The notes under the pieces are model-generated. The model saw only the letters and a program-made list of their open reading frames with translations, was not told the origin of the DNA and searched no databases. Positions 58,004 through 64,000 of a stretch of DNA of 64,000 nt are shown one piece after another. The DNA comes from Streptomyces roseolus. GTDB taxonomy: Bacteria; Actinomycetota; Actinomycetes; Streptomycetales; Streptomycetaceae. Position 1 is the stretch's first letter. Every line of letters starts with the position of its first letter. The translations under genes were made by a program, and so were the position numbers. Where the stretch lies: positions 90,982-154,981 of the forward strand of contig NZ_BMTV01000022.1 of assembly GCF_014649855.1 (NCBI RefSeq), given 5' to 3'.

Positions 58004-58621
58004 ATGACCACTCCGACGCCACCGGCTGAACCAGTACTGACTGGGGAAAACCCGGCCAGCGTAAATAGCAGCACATCGGCAAGTAACACCTCGGACTCCA
58101 GCAACATCACCGTGACAGCCACTGGTGACGGCTCGGTACAGATCAGCGAGTCACCAGCAACCCCCCAAGCAGCCGCGCAGGCGTCCTCTTCACCTAGTGG
58201 CCACGATCCGTGGATGAAGGTTCTACACTGGGCCTTCTTTAGTGTGATCTTCGCCGTACTCCCCATTGGGGCCGGTTACGTGATCGACATCACCCGGCAA
58301 AGCGATCGTTCATTCTCGGATCTGATCAGCCACGGAGAGCTCTACATCGTGTCAGCAGGCTTGACGGCGGCGGCCGTTGGGCAGTCTTTCATGAAGAAGA
58401 ACAACAAACATCGCTTCCTGCATGCCATTCTAACCTTCACAAATATTGGACTTTTCTTCCTTACCTCCTTCTTCTATGCGGACGCCGTAGCACCCAGCTC
58501 CGAAGCTGATCCGAATGTCAGGCGGGATGTTATGGCAGAACTGTCCTTGTGGTTCTTCGCGATCACACTTATTACTACAGGCACCAGCACCGTTCTGGCC
58601 GAGGTGGAGAAGGAACAATGA
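58004..58621 (+). CDS. Four-TM membrane protein (205 aa)
   Basis: GGAGG precedes the ATG at 58004. The first 60 residues are Ser/Thr/Pro-rich and probably cytoplasmic. Four hydrophobic helices follow (LHWAFFSVIFAVLPIGAGYV; LYIVSAGLTAAAVG; LTFTNIGLFFLTSFFY; LWFFAITLITTGTSTVL). Third-position GC is lower than in the phage genes, a sign of separate origin. It is coupled to the next gene by a 4-bp overlap. It may belong to an immunity or exclusion pair. Confidence 0.6.
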   Translation: MTTPTPPAEPVLTGENPASVNSSTSASNTSDSSNITVTATGDGSVQISESPATPQAAAQASSSPSGHDPWMKVLHWAFFSVIFAVLPIGAGYVIDITRQSDRSFSDLISHGELYIVSAGLTAAAVGQSFMKKNNKHRFLHAILTFTNIGLFFLTSFFYADAVAPSSEADPNVRRDVMAELSLWFFAITLITTGTSTVLAEVEKEQ

Positions 58622-58935
58622 CCGGTCTCGACTACTTTGCCACCGCTGGGGCTGCAGTTGCCACACTCGTGGCTTTCTCGCTAGCTGTCACAACTTTTCG
58701 AATCGCCCGCAGAAAGCCCGAAAGGGACCTTTCTGGAACTCGCGTAACAATTGAGCGCGATGGAAAGCTGATCACAATCAGGGAAGCGCAACTTCTTTCG
58801 GCGGAGCAAATGGCAGAGGTCATGCGAATGCTCGACGAGGGCACACCAAAGGACTACCCCACCAACGTCCGCATTGAAGGCCCCGGTAAAGATCCGCAGG
58901 CAGCCATCCCGCCTACTCGACAGGATGAGCAATGA
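58618..58935 (+). CDS. Single-TM protein with a small C-terminal domain (105 aa)
   Basis: An N-terminal transmembrane helix (DYFATAGAAVATLVAFSLAV) is followed by a basic stop-transfer and a short domain R-V-T-I-E-R-D-G-K-L-I-T-I with a helix (LSAEQMAEVMRML). The shape resembles small effector-associated membrane components found in actinobacterial conflict systems; this is a weak similarity. It shares an operon with the four-TM protein. Confidence 0.55.
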   Translation: MTGLDYFATAGAAVATLVAFSLAVTTFRIARRKPERDLSGTRVTIERDGKLITIREAQLLSAEQMAEVMRMLDEGTPKDYPTNVRIEGPGKDPQAAIPPTRQDEQ

Positions 58936-59060
58936 GTTTCATTGCAGTCCGCCCACGCGTGGGGGAGTTCATATCTCGGGGCATGCAGTGCTTTACGAGC
59001 CTGCCATCCGATCAATAGGAAGGCGGCCCCCACTCGGGCTGCGCTGCGCTGGGCAATTCG

Positions 59061-59095
59061 GGCCCCCTCTGCCTCACGGCGGAGGGGGCCTTTTT
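59061..59095 (+). terminator. Intrinsic terminator of the cargo pair
   Basis: GGCCCCCTC pairs with GAGGGGGCC and is followed by TTTTT. It closely resembles the terminator at 57598. Confidence 0.8.
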
Positions 59096-59122
59096 GCGTT
59101 TCGGAGCCTGCCTCGCGAAGAG

Positions 59123-59335
59123 TCAGTACATGGTGGGCGGCTTGCGGCGGATCTGCCACATGTTCTTGTGCTCGCGCATGATGGCCGGGCGATCAGCCGG
59201 CGGGGCGCCGCGCATGGAGACGTGGAACGTCCAGGCACGGGTCGCCCGGTCGATGGCGAACATGACCAGCAGGACCAGCGCGAAGGTCGGCACCGGATAG
59301 CTCTGAAGGAGCTGAAGCGTCGTCGAAGTACTCAT
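59123..59335 (-). CDS. Small membrane protein (70 aa)
   Basis: GGGAGGG precedes the ATG. One transmembrane helix (VPTFALVLLVMFAIDRATRA) is followed by a basic tail ending K-P-P-T-M-Y. The tail is partly duplicated at 57713. It is convergent with the cargo pair. The function is unknown. Confidence 0.55.
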   Translation of the reverse strand: MSTSTTLQLLQSYPVPTFALVLLVMFAIDRATRAWTFHVSMRGAPPADRPAIMREHKNMWQIRRKPPTMY

Positions 59336-59809
59336 GTTTCCCTCCCAAGGTGCGGGCGCCTTCGAAGAGAAGGCGTCTCCGCACGGGAGGGCGCCGATCC
59401 CAACGAAGGCAGGTCAATTCCTGCCAAACACGACCGCCCGCTAGTCGTGCCCCCACGCGTTGTCTACCCCACGCGGGTAATCGTTGAGACCGGATGACAC
59501 TGGTCACCGAAACTCAAGGTGTTGCTTTGGTACTGCGGGCTTCCGGTGTCGGCTTGTTCCGTTCACCGTTTTCATGGGCCGTCGGACCAGCCCTGAGGAA
59601 CCACCGCACCCACTGAGTAGGGGCGGCATGTCACGTTCGCTCGCTCGGCGATGCAACTGGCATCGCCTCGGTGCGTCCGAAGCAAAGGATCCGTGATCCC
59701 GTGCACGCATACAGTAATCACGAGCCGCCTGAGCAATCAACTCGTGCAGCTCGGAGGGCGTTTGAGGGCAAGACCGCTCGCCGCATGAAGGTCTTCCGGC
59801 AACGCAGAA
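59336..59809. other. Intergenic region without convincing genes
   Basis: A minus-strand frame (59504-59740) begins plausibly (P-S-E-L-H-E-L-I-A-Q-A-A-R-D-Y) but becomes low-quality, so it may be a gene remnant. A hairpin GACGCC/GGCGCC lies near 59360. The region could contain the right boundary of the phage or an attachment site, but I found no clear att core. Confidence 0.35.
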
Positions 59810-59839
59810 GCGCCCCCTGGCCCTATGGCCAGGGGGCGC
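59810..59839 (-). terminator. Perfect 13-bp hairpin ending the leftward operon
   Basis: GCGCCCCCTGGCC pairs perfectly with GGCCAGGGGGCGC around a 4-nt loop, just beyond the ASCH gene stop. There is no T-run, so it may work as a GC-rich actinobacterial terminator. Confidence 0.6.
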
Positions 59840-59852
59840 CGATCGCGAAACG

Positions 59853-60209
59853 CTACGAGGCGACCAGCTCGATCTTGACCGCGAGGGCGCCGAGCGCCTC
59901 CTTCTCGGGCCCGTAGATGGTGCGGATGTTGGTGAGCTGCTGGTCCCGAGTCGCGGTCGGGTTGACGTTGGCCGGCCCCTCCCCGTCGAGCAGCGCCTCG
60001 AAGTCGGGGTACTCGGTGACGCGGAGGACGTTCACGTCGCACGTCTCGTCGGTGCCCTTGATCCGGAAGCGAATCGTGTCGCCGGCGGCGAGGTCCGCGA
60101 GGTGCGGGTACTTGACCCTCACCTCGGTCGTCTTCTGGCCGGAGGAGACCAGCTCGAAGTACTGGCGGTAGAGGTTCAGCTCGTGGACGCGGGTGGTGCT
60201 GTTACTCAT
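59853..60209 (-). CDS. ASCH-domain protein (118 aa)
   Basis: It contains L-N-L-Y-R-Q-Y-F-E-L-V-S-S-G-Q-K-T-T-E-V-R, A-G-D-T-I-R-F and a final beta strand, the ASCH fold related to PUA-like RNA-binding domains. Such proteins bind RNA or act on modified nucleosides. The ATG overlaps the stop of the synthetase-like gene (ATGA), so the two proteins are probably made together. It is the last gene of the operon. Confidence 0.75.
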   Translation of the reverse strand: MSNSTTRVHELNLYRQYFELVSSGQKTTEVRVKYPHLADLAAGDTIRFRIKGTDETCDVNVLRVTEYPDFEALLDGEGPANVNPTATRDQQLTNIRTIYGPEKEALGALAVKIELVAS

Positions 60210-61318
60210 CGGGAAGGAACACTCCTGGGCGGCGGAACGGTGATCAGGCGGCCGACCTCGGCGGCCGAGTACGAGCGGAAGAAGTGGCGGGGGTCGGACA
60301 GCAGGGTCTCGGTCATGGCGAGGAGCTGGTCGGCGTACTCGGTGATGCTGCCGGGCCACAGCCGGGTGTCGAGCATCCAAGGCGCTGCCCCCTCGGGCAA
60401 GGCAGCACGGCCTTCCCGGATGAGGGACTTCGACAGCTTGGCGCCGGTGTCGGTGACGATCTGGGGGCAGAACAGCCGGGCGGGAAGCTGACCCCCGGTG
60501 AGTCCCACGGCCCGGAGTGCCTCGTCGACGAGCTGGGAGCCGAAGATCCAGTCGCCGCCCTTGACCATCACGTACAGGGTGTCCCTGTCGTCGGCCAGGC
60601 TGAGTTCCTTGACCAGGTTCCGGTAGAGGGTGGCCAGGTCGAGGTAGCCGCCGGCGGTGGGCGTGATGACGACCTCGTACGGGCCGTGGTGGAGGCAGAC
60701 AGCGGAGACGTGTGCCGTCTCGCTGTCGACGAGGCGGACCTGGGTGCGCTCGGCGTGCTTCTCGGCCCAGCCGCAGCCGGGCCGGGGGCACGGCACGCGC
60801 AGGTGCGGGGTGCCGTGGGAGGGGTCGAGCCACCAGCGGGCGGCGTCGATGCGGGGCAGGAGCCGGAGCCAGGTGCGGCGGTAGTGCTCGCCGGCCTGCT
60901 GCTGGGTGTACGTCTCGATGCGGTGCGGGATGCCCAGGCGCCTGGACAGGGCGGTGAAGAGGGGCTGGTACAGCGCGTCGACGACGTCGTGCAGGGCCTG
61001 CTCGCCGAGGGCCTGGGCGTAGGCCCGCTGGTAGGCGTGGCCGCTGACGAAGTCGGTGCCCAGCTCGTACGGGGCGTTGTCGAGGGCCCCGAAGCGCACC
61101 TCGGTGGGAAAGCCGTAGCGGTCTCCCAGGCGGGCCGCCATCGCGAAGGCCAGGGTCTGCACCAGAGAGGTACCCAGGTGCGGGGCGCCGTTGATCTGGG
61201 TTCCGACCACCAGCACGATCCGCTCGGGCGGGCAGCTCAGGATGCGCGGCGCTAAGACGTCCTCGGCGTGCGTCAGGGCGTTGGCGAGGACCGTGTTCGG
61301 GGAAACGGGGTGGGACAT
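60206..61318 (-). CDS. Class I aminoacyl-tRNA synthetase (LysRS-I)-like protein without anticodon domain
   Basis: This 370-aa protein starts at the ATG at 61318 behind AGGAGGGGGAAG. It has an HIGH-like motif (G-A-P-H-L-G, residues 44-49) and a KMSKS-like motif (K-L-S-K-S, 294-298). A Cys cluster (C-P-R-P-G-C-G-W, later C-L-H-H) fits a zinc knuckle. The closest family I recognise is class I lysyl-tRNA synthetase, but the protein ends about 70 residues after K-L-S-K-S and lacks the helical anticodon-binding part. It may activate an amino acid for peptide or RNA modification. Confidence 0.7.
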   Translation of the reverse strand: MSHPVSPNTVLANALTHAEDVLAPRILSCPPERIVLVVGTQINGAPHLGTSLVQTLAFAMAARLGDRYGFPTEVRFGALDNAPYELGTDFVSGHAYQRAYAQALGEQALHDVVDALYQPLFTALSRRLGIPHRIETYTQQQAGEHYRRTWLRLLPRIDAARWWLDPSHGTPHLRVPCPRPGCGWAEKHAERTQVRLVDSETAHVSAVCLHHGPYEVVITPTAGGYLDLATLYRNLVKELSLADDRDTLYVMVKGGDWIFGSQLVDEALRAVGLTGGQLPARLFCPQIVTDTGAKLSKSLIREGRAALPEGAAPWMLDTRLWPGSITEYADQLLAMTETLLSDPRHFFRSYSAAEVGRLITVPPPRSVPSR

Positions 61319-61396
61319 GGACTTCCCCCTCCTGTAGGGGCTCGATGTTGGGGGCCGTCCCGGAGTCCCCACTCTCCGGGACGGCCGACGCGCTGT

Positions 61397-62575
61397 TCAG
61401 TGGTGCGGGATCGACGCCACGACCCGGCTCGGGGTGTCCAGCCAGACCATCTGGCCGGCCTCCGAGACCGTCAGGCCGAAGCGTTCGAAGCCCGGCCTGT
61501 TGCGCTCCTGCCACCAGTGGAACGCGCTCTCGATCTCATCCCAGAGCCGGCGGCCCCCTGCCTGGACGATCTCGAACTCGTTCGCGTCGGGCTCGTAGTC
61601 GGCGGAGGCCCACGACTTCGTGTCCAGGCTGTACACCCAGAGCGTGTACGAGCCGTCCTGGTACCGCTCGGTGCGCCAGAACGCTCCCGGGACCATGACG
61701 CCGACGACGAACTGTTCGATCCACCCTCCGACCTTCGCCGGCGACAGGGAGGTCTTGCTCGTCTCCCCGCCGGCGGGCCACGGTTCGCCCCTCAGGTAGA
61801 GGTGGTGGGGCGGGCGGTCGGGGCGCTGCTGCCGCAGGCGCATGAAGGCGCTGCTGCGGGTGAAGCGTCCTTCCGCCACCCCGTTCTCCTGGACCGTGAG
61901 ACGAACGATCGCCTCCCCGCCGTAGGTGGGGCCCCACGGGGCCACGATGACGCCGCCGGTCCGGGTCTGCTCGACCCAGTCGTGCGGGACGCTCCCCACG
62001 GAGCAGGTGGCGATCACGCGGTCGTAGGGGCGGGGGCGGGGGTGTCCACGCCGGCCGTCGCCGACGACGAGGGTCGGCCGGATCCCGAGGGTGAGCAGGT
62101 TCGCCGCCCCGTCCTGGGCCACATCGGGGTCGTACTCGATGGTGGTGACGCTGTTTCCCCCGACGCGGTGAGCCAGCAGGCCCGCGTTCCAGCCGGTGCC
62201 GGTTCCGATCTCCAGGACCTGGTGACCGAGCTGGACGTCCAGGTCTTTCAGCATCGTGAAGACCATCGTGGGCAGGGAGTTGGAGCTGGTCGGCGTGGTC
62301 CCGACGTCATCGCCGGTGTGCCGGCCTTCGTCCCACTGGGTGGTCAGGGGGATGTCGGAGTACACCGCCTCGAACCAGCGCTCGGGGTCCTTGGTGCGGT
62401 CGACGACGGCGGCCTGCTTGGTGCCGTCCGCGATGCCCGGCCACACCCGGGCCGGCAGGAACACGTCGCGCGGGACGGCGTTGAACGCGGGCAGCCAGTC
62501 GGATTCGATGGTGCCCTTTTCGAGGAGGGCGGAGGCGAGCCTCTTCAGGCCCGCCTCCCTCTTGCTGGTGTCCAC
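61397..62575 (-). CDS. PIMT-type methyltransferase with C-terminal extension
   Basis: This 392-aa protein has an N-terminal helix and A-V-P-R-D-V-F-L-P. The SAM motif L-E-I-G-T-G-T-G-W lies near residue 121, followed by the PIMT-like Y-D-R-V-I-A-T-C. An extra C-terminal domain of about 160 residues has F-G-L-T-V-S and Q-M-V-W-L-D. This fits the RiPP-associated protein-L-isoaspartyl methyltransferases (ATP-grasp, FxLD and imiditide types), not housekeeping PIMT. I placed the start at the GTG at 62575, just after the peptide gene. Confidence 0.75.
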   Translation of the reverse strand: MDTSKREAGLKRLASALLEKGTIESDWLPAFNAVPRDVFLPARVWPGIADGTKQAAVVDRTKDPERWFEAVYSDIPLTTQWDEGRHTGDDVGTTPTSSNSLPTMVFTMLKDLDVQLGHQVLEIGTGTGWNAGLLAHRVGGNSVTTIEYDPDVAQDGAANLLTLGIRPTLVVGDGRRGHPRPRPYDRVIATCSVGSVPHDWVEQTRTGGVIVAPWGPTYGGEAIVRLTVQENGVAEGRFTRSSAFMRLRQQRPDRPPHHLYLRGEPWPAGGETSKTSLSPAKVGGWIEQFVVGVMVPGAFWRTERYQDGSYTLWVYSLDTKSWASADYEPDANEFEIVQAGGRRLWDEIESAFHWWQERNRPGFERFGLTVSEAGQMVWLDTPSRVVASIPHH

Positions 62576-62582
62576 CTGCGCC

Positions 62583-62726
62583 CTACTTGCTCGCGGGGCC
62601 GGAGCCGTCGGAGGTGTTGCCGCCCTCGTCGGAGCCACCGCCGCCGTGCTTGGCGCCGCTGCTGGAGTCGTCCTGCTGGCTGCCGCCGGTCCCGCTTCCG
62701 GACCCTCCGCTGTGCTTGCCGCTCAT
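62583..62726 (-). CDS. Gly/Ser/Asp-rich small peptide (47 aa), possible precursor
   Basis: It has a good ribosome-binding site (GGAGTGGGAA) and overlaps the preceding gene (ATGA). The product is mostly Gly, Ser, Asp, Thr and Asn with four Lys. It begins MSGKHSGGSGSG and ends T-S-D-G-S-G-P-A-S-K. Asp occurs as D-D, D-E and D-G. It has no Cys and no hydrophobic core. It lies 7 bp before the PIMT-type gene. A role as methyltransferase substrate is suggested by context only; it could be a linker-like structural peptide. Confidence 0.55.
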   Translation of the reverse strand: MSGKHSGGSGSGTGGSQQDDSSSGAKHGGGGSDEGGNTSDGSGPASK

Positions 62727-62914
62727 TTCCCACTCCTCTTCTTCTTGGTGAAACCGCCCTGGCGGGTGCGAGGGCGGAGGCTTGGGGGCCGCGCCGCCGG
62801 GTCCAGGTGGGGCTGTCCCGGGGGCGCGGCCGGCTTAGGGGTGCAGATGTAGAGCGCTGCTGCGCCTGCGCCCACCGCGATGAGCATCAGGGCCAGCATG
62901 GCCTTGTGGATCAC
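62723..62914 (-). CDS. Small membrane protein (63 aa)
   Basis: A GTG start overlaps the preceding stop (GTGA). An N-terminal transmembrane helix (AMLALMLIAVGAGAAALYIC) is followed by a Pro/Lys/Arg-rich tail. It is probably a membrane anchor. Coupling to both neighbours ties it to the operon. The function is unknown. Confidence 0.6.
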   Translation of the reverse strand: MIHKAMLALMLIAVGAGAAALYICTPKPAAPPGQPHLDPAARPPSLRPRTRQGGFTKKKRSGK

Positions 62915-63510
62915 CGCGCCGGGGCGTACGGCGGGGGCCCGTAGGTGTCGGCGGCGCTCGATACGCGCTCGACGGGCCGCCACACGTCCACGAGCCCGCT
63001 CACGACGGCGGTTCTTCCGTTGGCGAAGCGCAGGGTCTTGACCCCGACCTTGGGTGTCGTCATGTCCACCACCCGGTAGAAGAGCCCGGGGCGCGCCTCG
63101 TAGAAGTCGCCGATCCGGACATCGTGCGCCTCGGACGACTCGGCCCGGGTGCCGGGCGGCTCTGTCGGTCCGCCCTTGTGCAGGTTCGCGAGCCTGGCCC
63201 CGACGGTCGCGCTGTCGCGGAGCCAGTTGAACGCGTAGTGGGTGGTGGACTCCGTGTTCGGCCGGCGCGGGACTTCGAGCTGCCTGTTCGCCGCTTCGAT
63301 CAGGGCACGGACCTCGGGCCGGCTGTCCCAGTCGAACGTCAGCAAGCGGGACAGATTCCGGATCATCAACCGGACCGCGTCGTCGATCTGGGCGCGGGTC
63401 GAGGTGCCCACCCTCATGTTGCCGACGTGCTGGAGGTCGCTGAGGATGACGCGCGCCTCGTCCACGAAAACGTTCCTCGTACTCGCGCCATTCGTCACGC
63501 TAGTCATCAC
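62911..63510 (-). CDS. Hypothetical protein, first gene of the operon (199 aa)
   Basis: The N-terminal 90 residues are helical (V-I-L-S-D-L-Q-H-V, Q-I-D-D-A-V-R-L-M). The C-terminal part is beta-rich (I-G-D-F-Y-E-A-R-P-G-L-F-Y-R-V-V-D-M). The start is a GTG or the adjacent ATG behind AGGAG. It is translationally coupled to the small membrane gene. I do not recognise the family. Confidence 0.6.
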   Translation of the reverse strand: MMTSVTNGASTRNVFVDEARVILSDLQHVGNMRVGTSTRAQIDDAVRLMIRNLSRLLTFDWDSRPEVRALIEAANRQLEVPRRPNTESTTHYAFNWLRDSATVGARLANLHKGGPTEPPGTRAESSEAHDVRIGDFYEARPGLFYRVVDMTTPKVGVKTLRFANGRTAVVSGLVDVWRPVERVSSAADTYGPPPYAPAR

Positions 63511-63647
63511 CCGCTTCTCCTCGTCTGCCCGCAGGAGGCTGTCTCCAGGGCAACTTCACGGCCCGGCCGGCTTCGCTCGCCAGGCACGCATAGTTGCTCT
63601 TCGTGGCTCCGTCGCTACCGAGAGCTGAAGCATCCCGAGGGCTGAGA

Positions 63648-63676
63648 AGACTAGCTAGGGGCATCTCTAGGGTCAA
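63648..63676 (-). promoter_or_regulatory. Promoter of the leftward operon
   Basis: On the minus strand TTGACC (63676-63671) and TAGTCT (63653-63648) are separated by exactly 17 bp, a near-consensus promoter. The leader before the GTG at 63510 would be about 130 nt. Confidence 0.6.
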
Positions 63677-63728
63677 GTTGATCCGGAAGCACAGAGGTTG
63701 CCTGCGTAGGGGCAGTCTTAGGGGCAAG
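63656..63728. repeat. Paired TAGGGGCA-N4-TAGGG(G/T)CAAG operator-like elements
   Basis: Copies at 63656-63677 and 63707-63728 share 22 bp of layout, 51 bp apart. One overlaps the -35 and spacer of the leftward promoter and one lies just before the XRE gene. They are likely sites for autoregulation. Confidence 0.5.
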
Positions 63729-63736
63729 ATGAGGCT

Positions 63737-63961
63737 ATGAGCGTTGGGGCCTTGATTCACGACCTACGTAAGGCCCGAGGATGGTCGCAGGGACGCCTTG
63801 CTCGCGAGATCAACGAGGCGTTCGGTACGAACATCGATCGGGAGTACATCAGCCGCTGGGAGCGTTCGAAGGTAGAGCCCAGGAACTTCTACCTCCGATG
63901 TCTGTCCGCTGTGCTCGATGTGCCCCTAGGGTCTGTTGCGAAAGTGGATCTTGTTCGTTGA
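63737..63961 (+). CDS. XRE-family helix-turn-helix regulator (74 aa)
   Basis: This is a small single-domain HTH protein: I-H-D-L-R-K-A-R-G-W-S-Q-G-R-L-A-R-E-I-N, Y-I-S-R-W-E-R-S-K-V-E-P and L-S-A-V-L-D-V. It is divergent from the PIMT operon, and the intervening 226 bp hold paired repeats. It probably controls that operon and itself. It could also head genes beyond the window. Confidence 0.75.
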   Translation: MSVGALIHDLRKARGWSQGRLAREINEAFGTNIDREYISRWERSKVEPRNFYLRCLSAVLDVPLGSVAKVDLVR

Positions 63962-64000
63962 TGATCACGTCCTGTGGGACGTGGGGATCTGACGAACGGC

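Noticed and set aside
59504..59740. 78-residue leftward ORF
   Set aside because: Only the first 30 residues look protein-like. There is no ribosome-binding site, so at most it is a remnant.
62545..62733. Arg-rich 62-residue ORF over the small peptide gene
   Set aside because: It is a frame shadow of the Gly/Ser/Asp-rich peptide, which has the proper ribosome-binding site and overlaps.
1..64000. tRNA or rRNA genes
   Set aside because: I saw no T-loop GGTTCGA-type motif with matching acceptor stem and no rRNA sequence by eye; a dedicated scan could still find a weak tRNA.

Overview
The window is high-GC actinobacterial DNA, most likely Streptomyces. Genes have G/C third positions, GTG starts are common, -10 boxes have the form TAGGGT/TAGACT, and the lysins are of Rpf, LysM and M23 type. 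About 3.9-57.6 kb reads as a nearly complete siphovirus (HK97-fold, long-tailed) genome. I cannot tell from this window whether it is a chromosomal prophage, a phage genome or a phage-plasmid. No integrase, excisionase partner, phage repressor or DNA polymerase is visible.

Layout. (1) 1-3.9 kb: small accessory genes on both strands. They include two tandem membrane/coiled-coil paralogs, a Cys-His-Asp protein and several hypotheticals, some apparently transcribed without a leader. (2) 3.97-12.8 kb: a tightly overlapping rightward early operon of small Cys-rich (zinc-ribbon) proteins around a RepA-like AAA ATPase/helicase, ending in a T5orf172-HTH fusion. (3) 12.9-13.2 kb: a convergent intergenic region with 11 GGTCC motifs in 140 bp, a 15-bp direct repeat and a terminator; this is a candidate origin or protein-binding locus. 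(4) 13.2-17.45 kb: a leftward operon with an FtsK-like ATPase, a DUF932 protein, a DUF7178/HhH-like protein and small ORFs. (5) 17.45-19.67 kb: a regulatory region with inverted repeats, an HNH nuclease and a 1.5-kb low-GC, repeat-rich stretch without convincing genes. (6) 19.67-57.55 kb: the rightward late operon. It runs through fibre and structural proteins, TerS/TerL, portal, a protease-capsid fusion, connectors, tail tube, chaperones, a 2277-aa tape measure, tail tip/fibre proteins, an Rpf-LysM-M23 lysin, a DivIVA-like protein, a CHAP-LysM-M15-like endolysin and a holin. Two leftward cargo genes (DUF6602 nuclease-like and a membrane-anchored protein) interrupt it at 27.3-29.1 kb.

(7) 57.6-59.3 kb: a cargo cassette of two membrane proteins between two copies of a terminator-plus-gene-tail repeat. 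(8) 59.85-63.96 kb: a compact leftward operon with a divergent XRE regulator. It encodes a 199-aa unknown, a small membrane protein, a 47-aa Gly/Ser/Asp-rich peptide, a PIMT-type methyltransferase, a class I lysyl-tRNA-synthetase-like enzyme lacking an anticodon domain, and an ASCH-domain protein. This looks like an undescribed peptide-modification or RNA-linked system and is the best candidate for novelty.

Another new signal is a start-associated element, about CAACTGAATA followed by GGAG or AAAGG. It recurs upstream of about ten late genes. One copy lies inside the protease-capsid ORF, just before an in-frame ATG, which suggests independent expression of the capsid.
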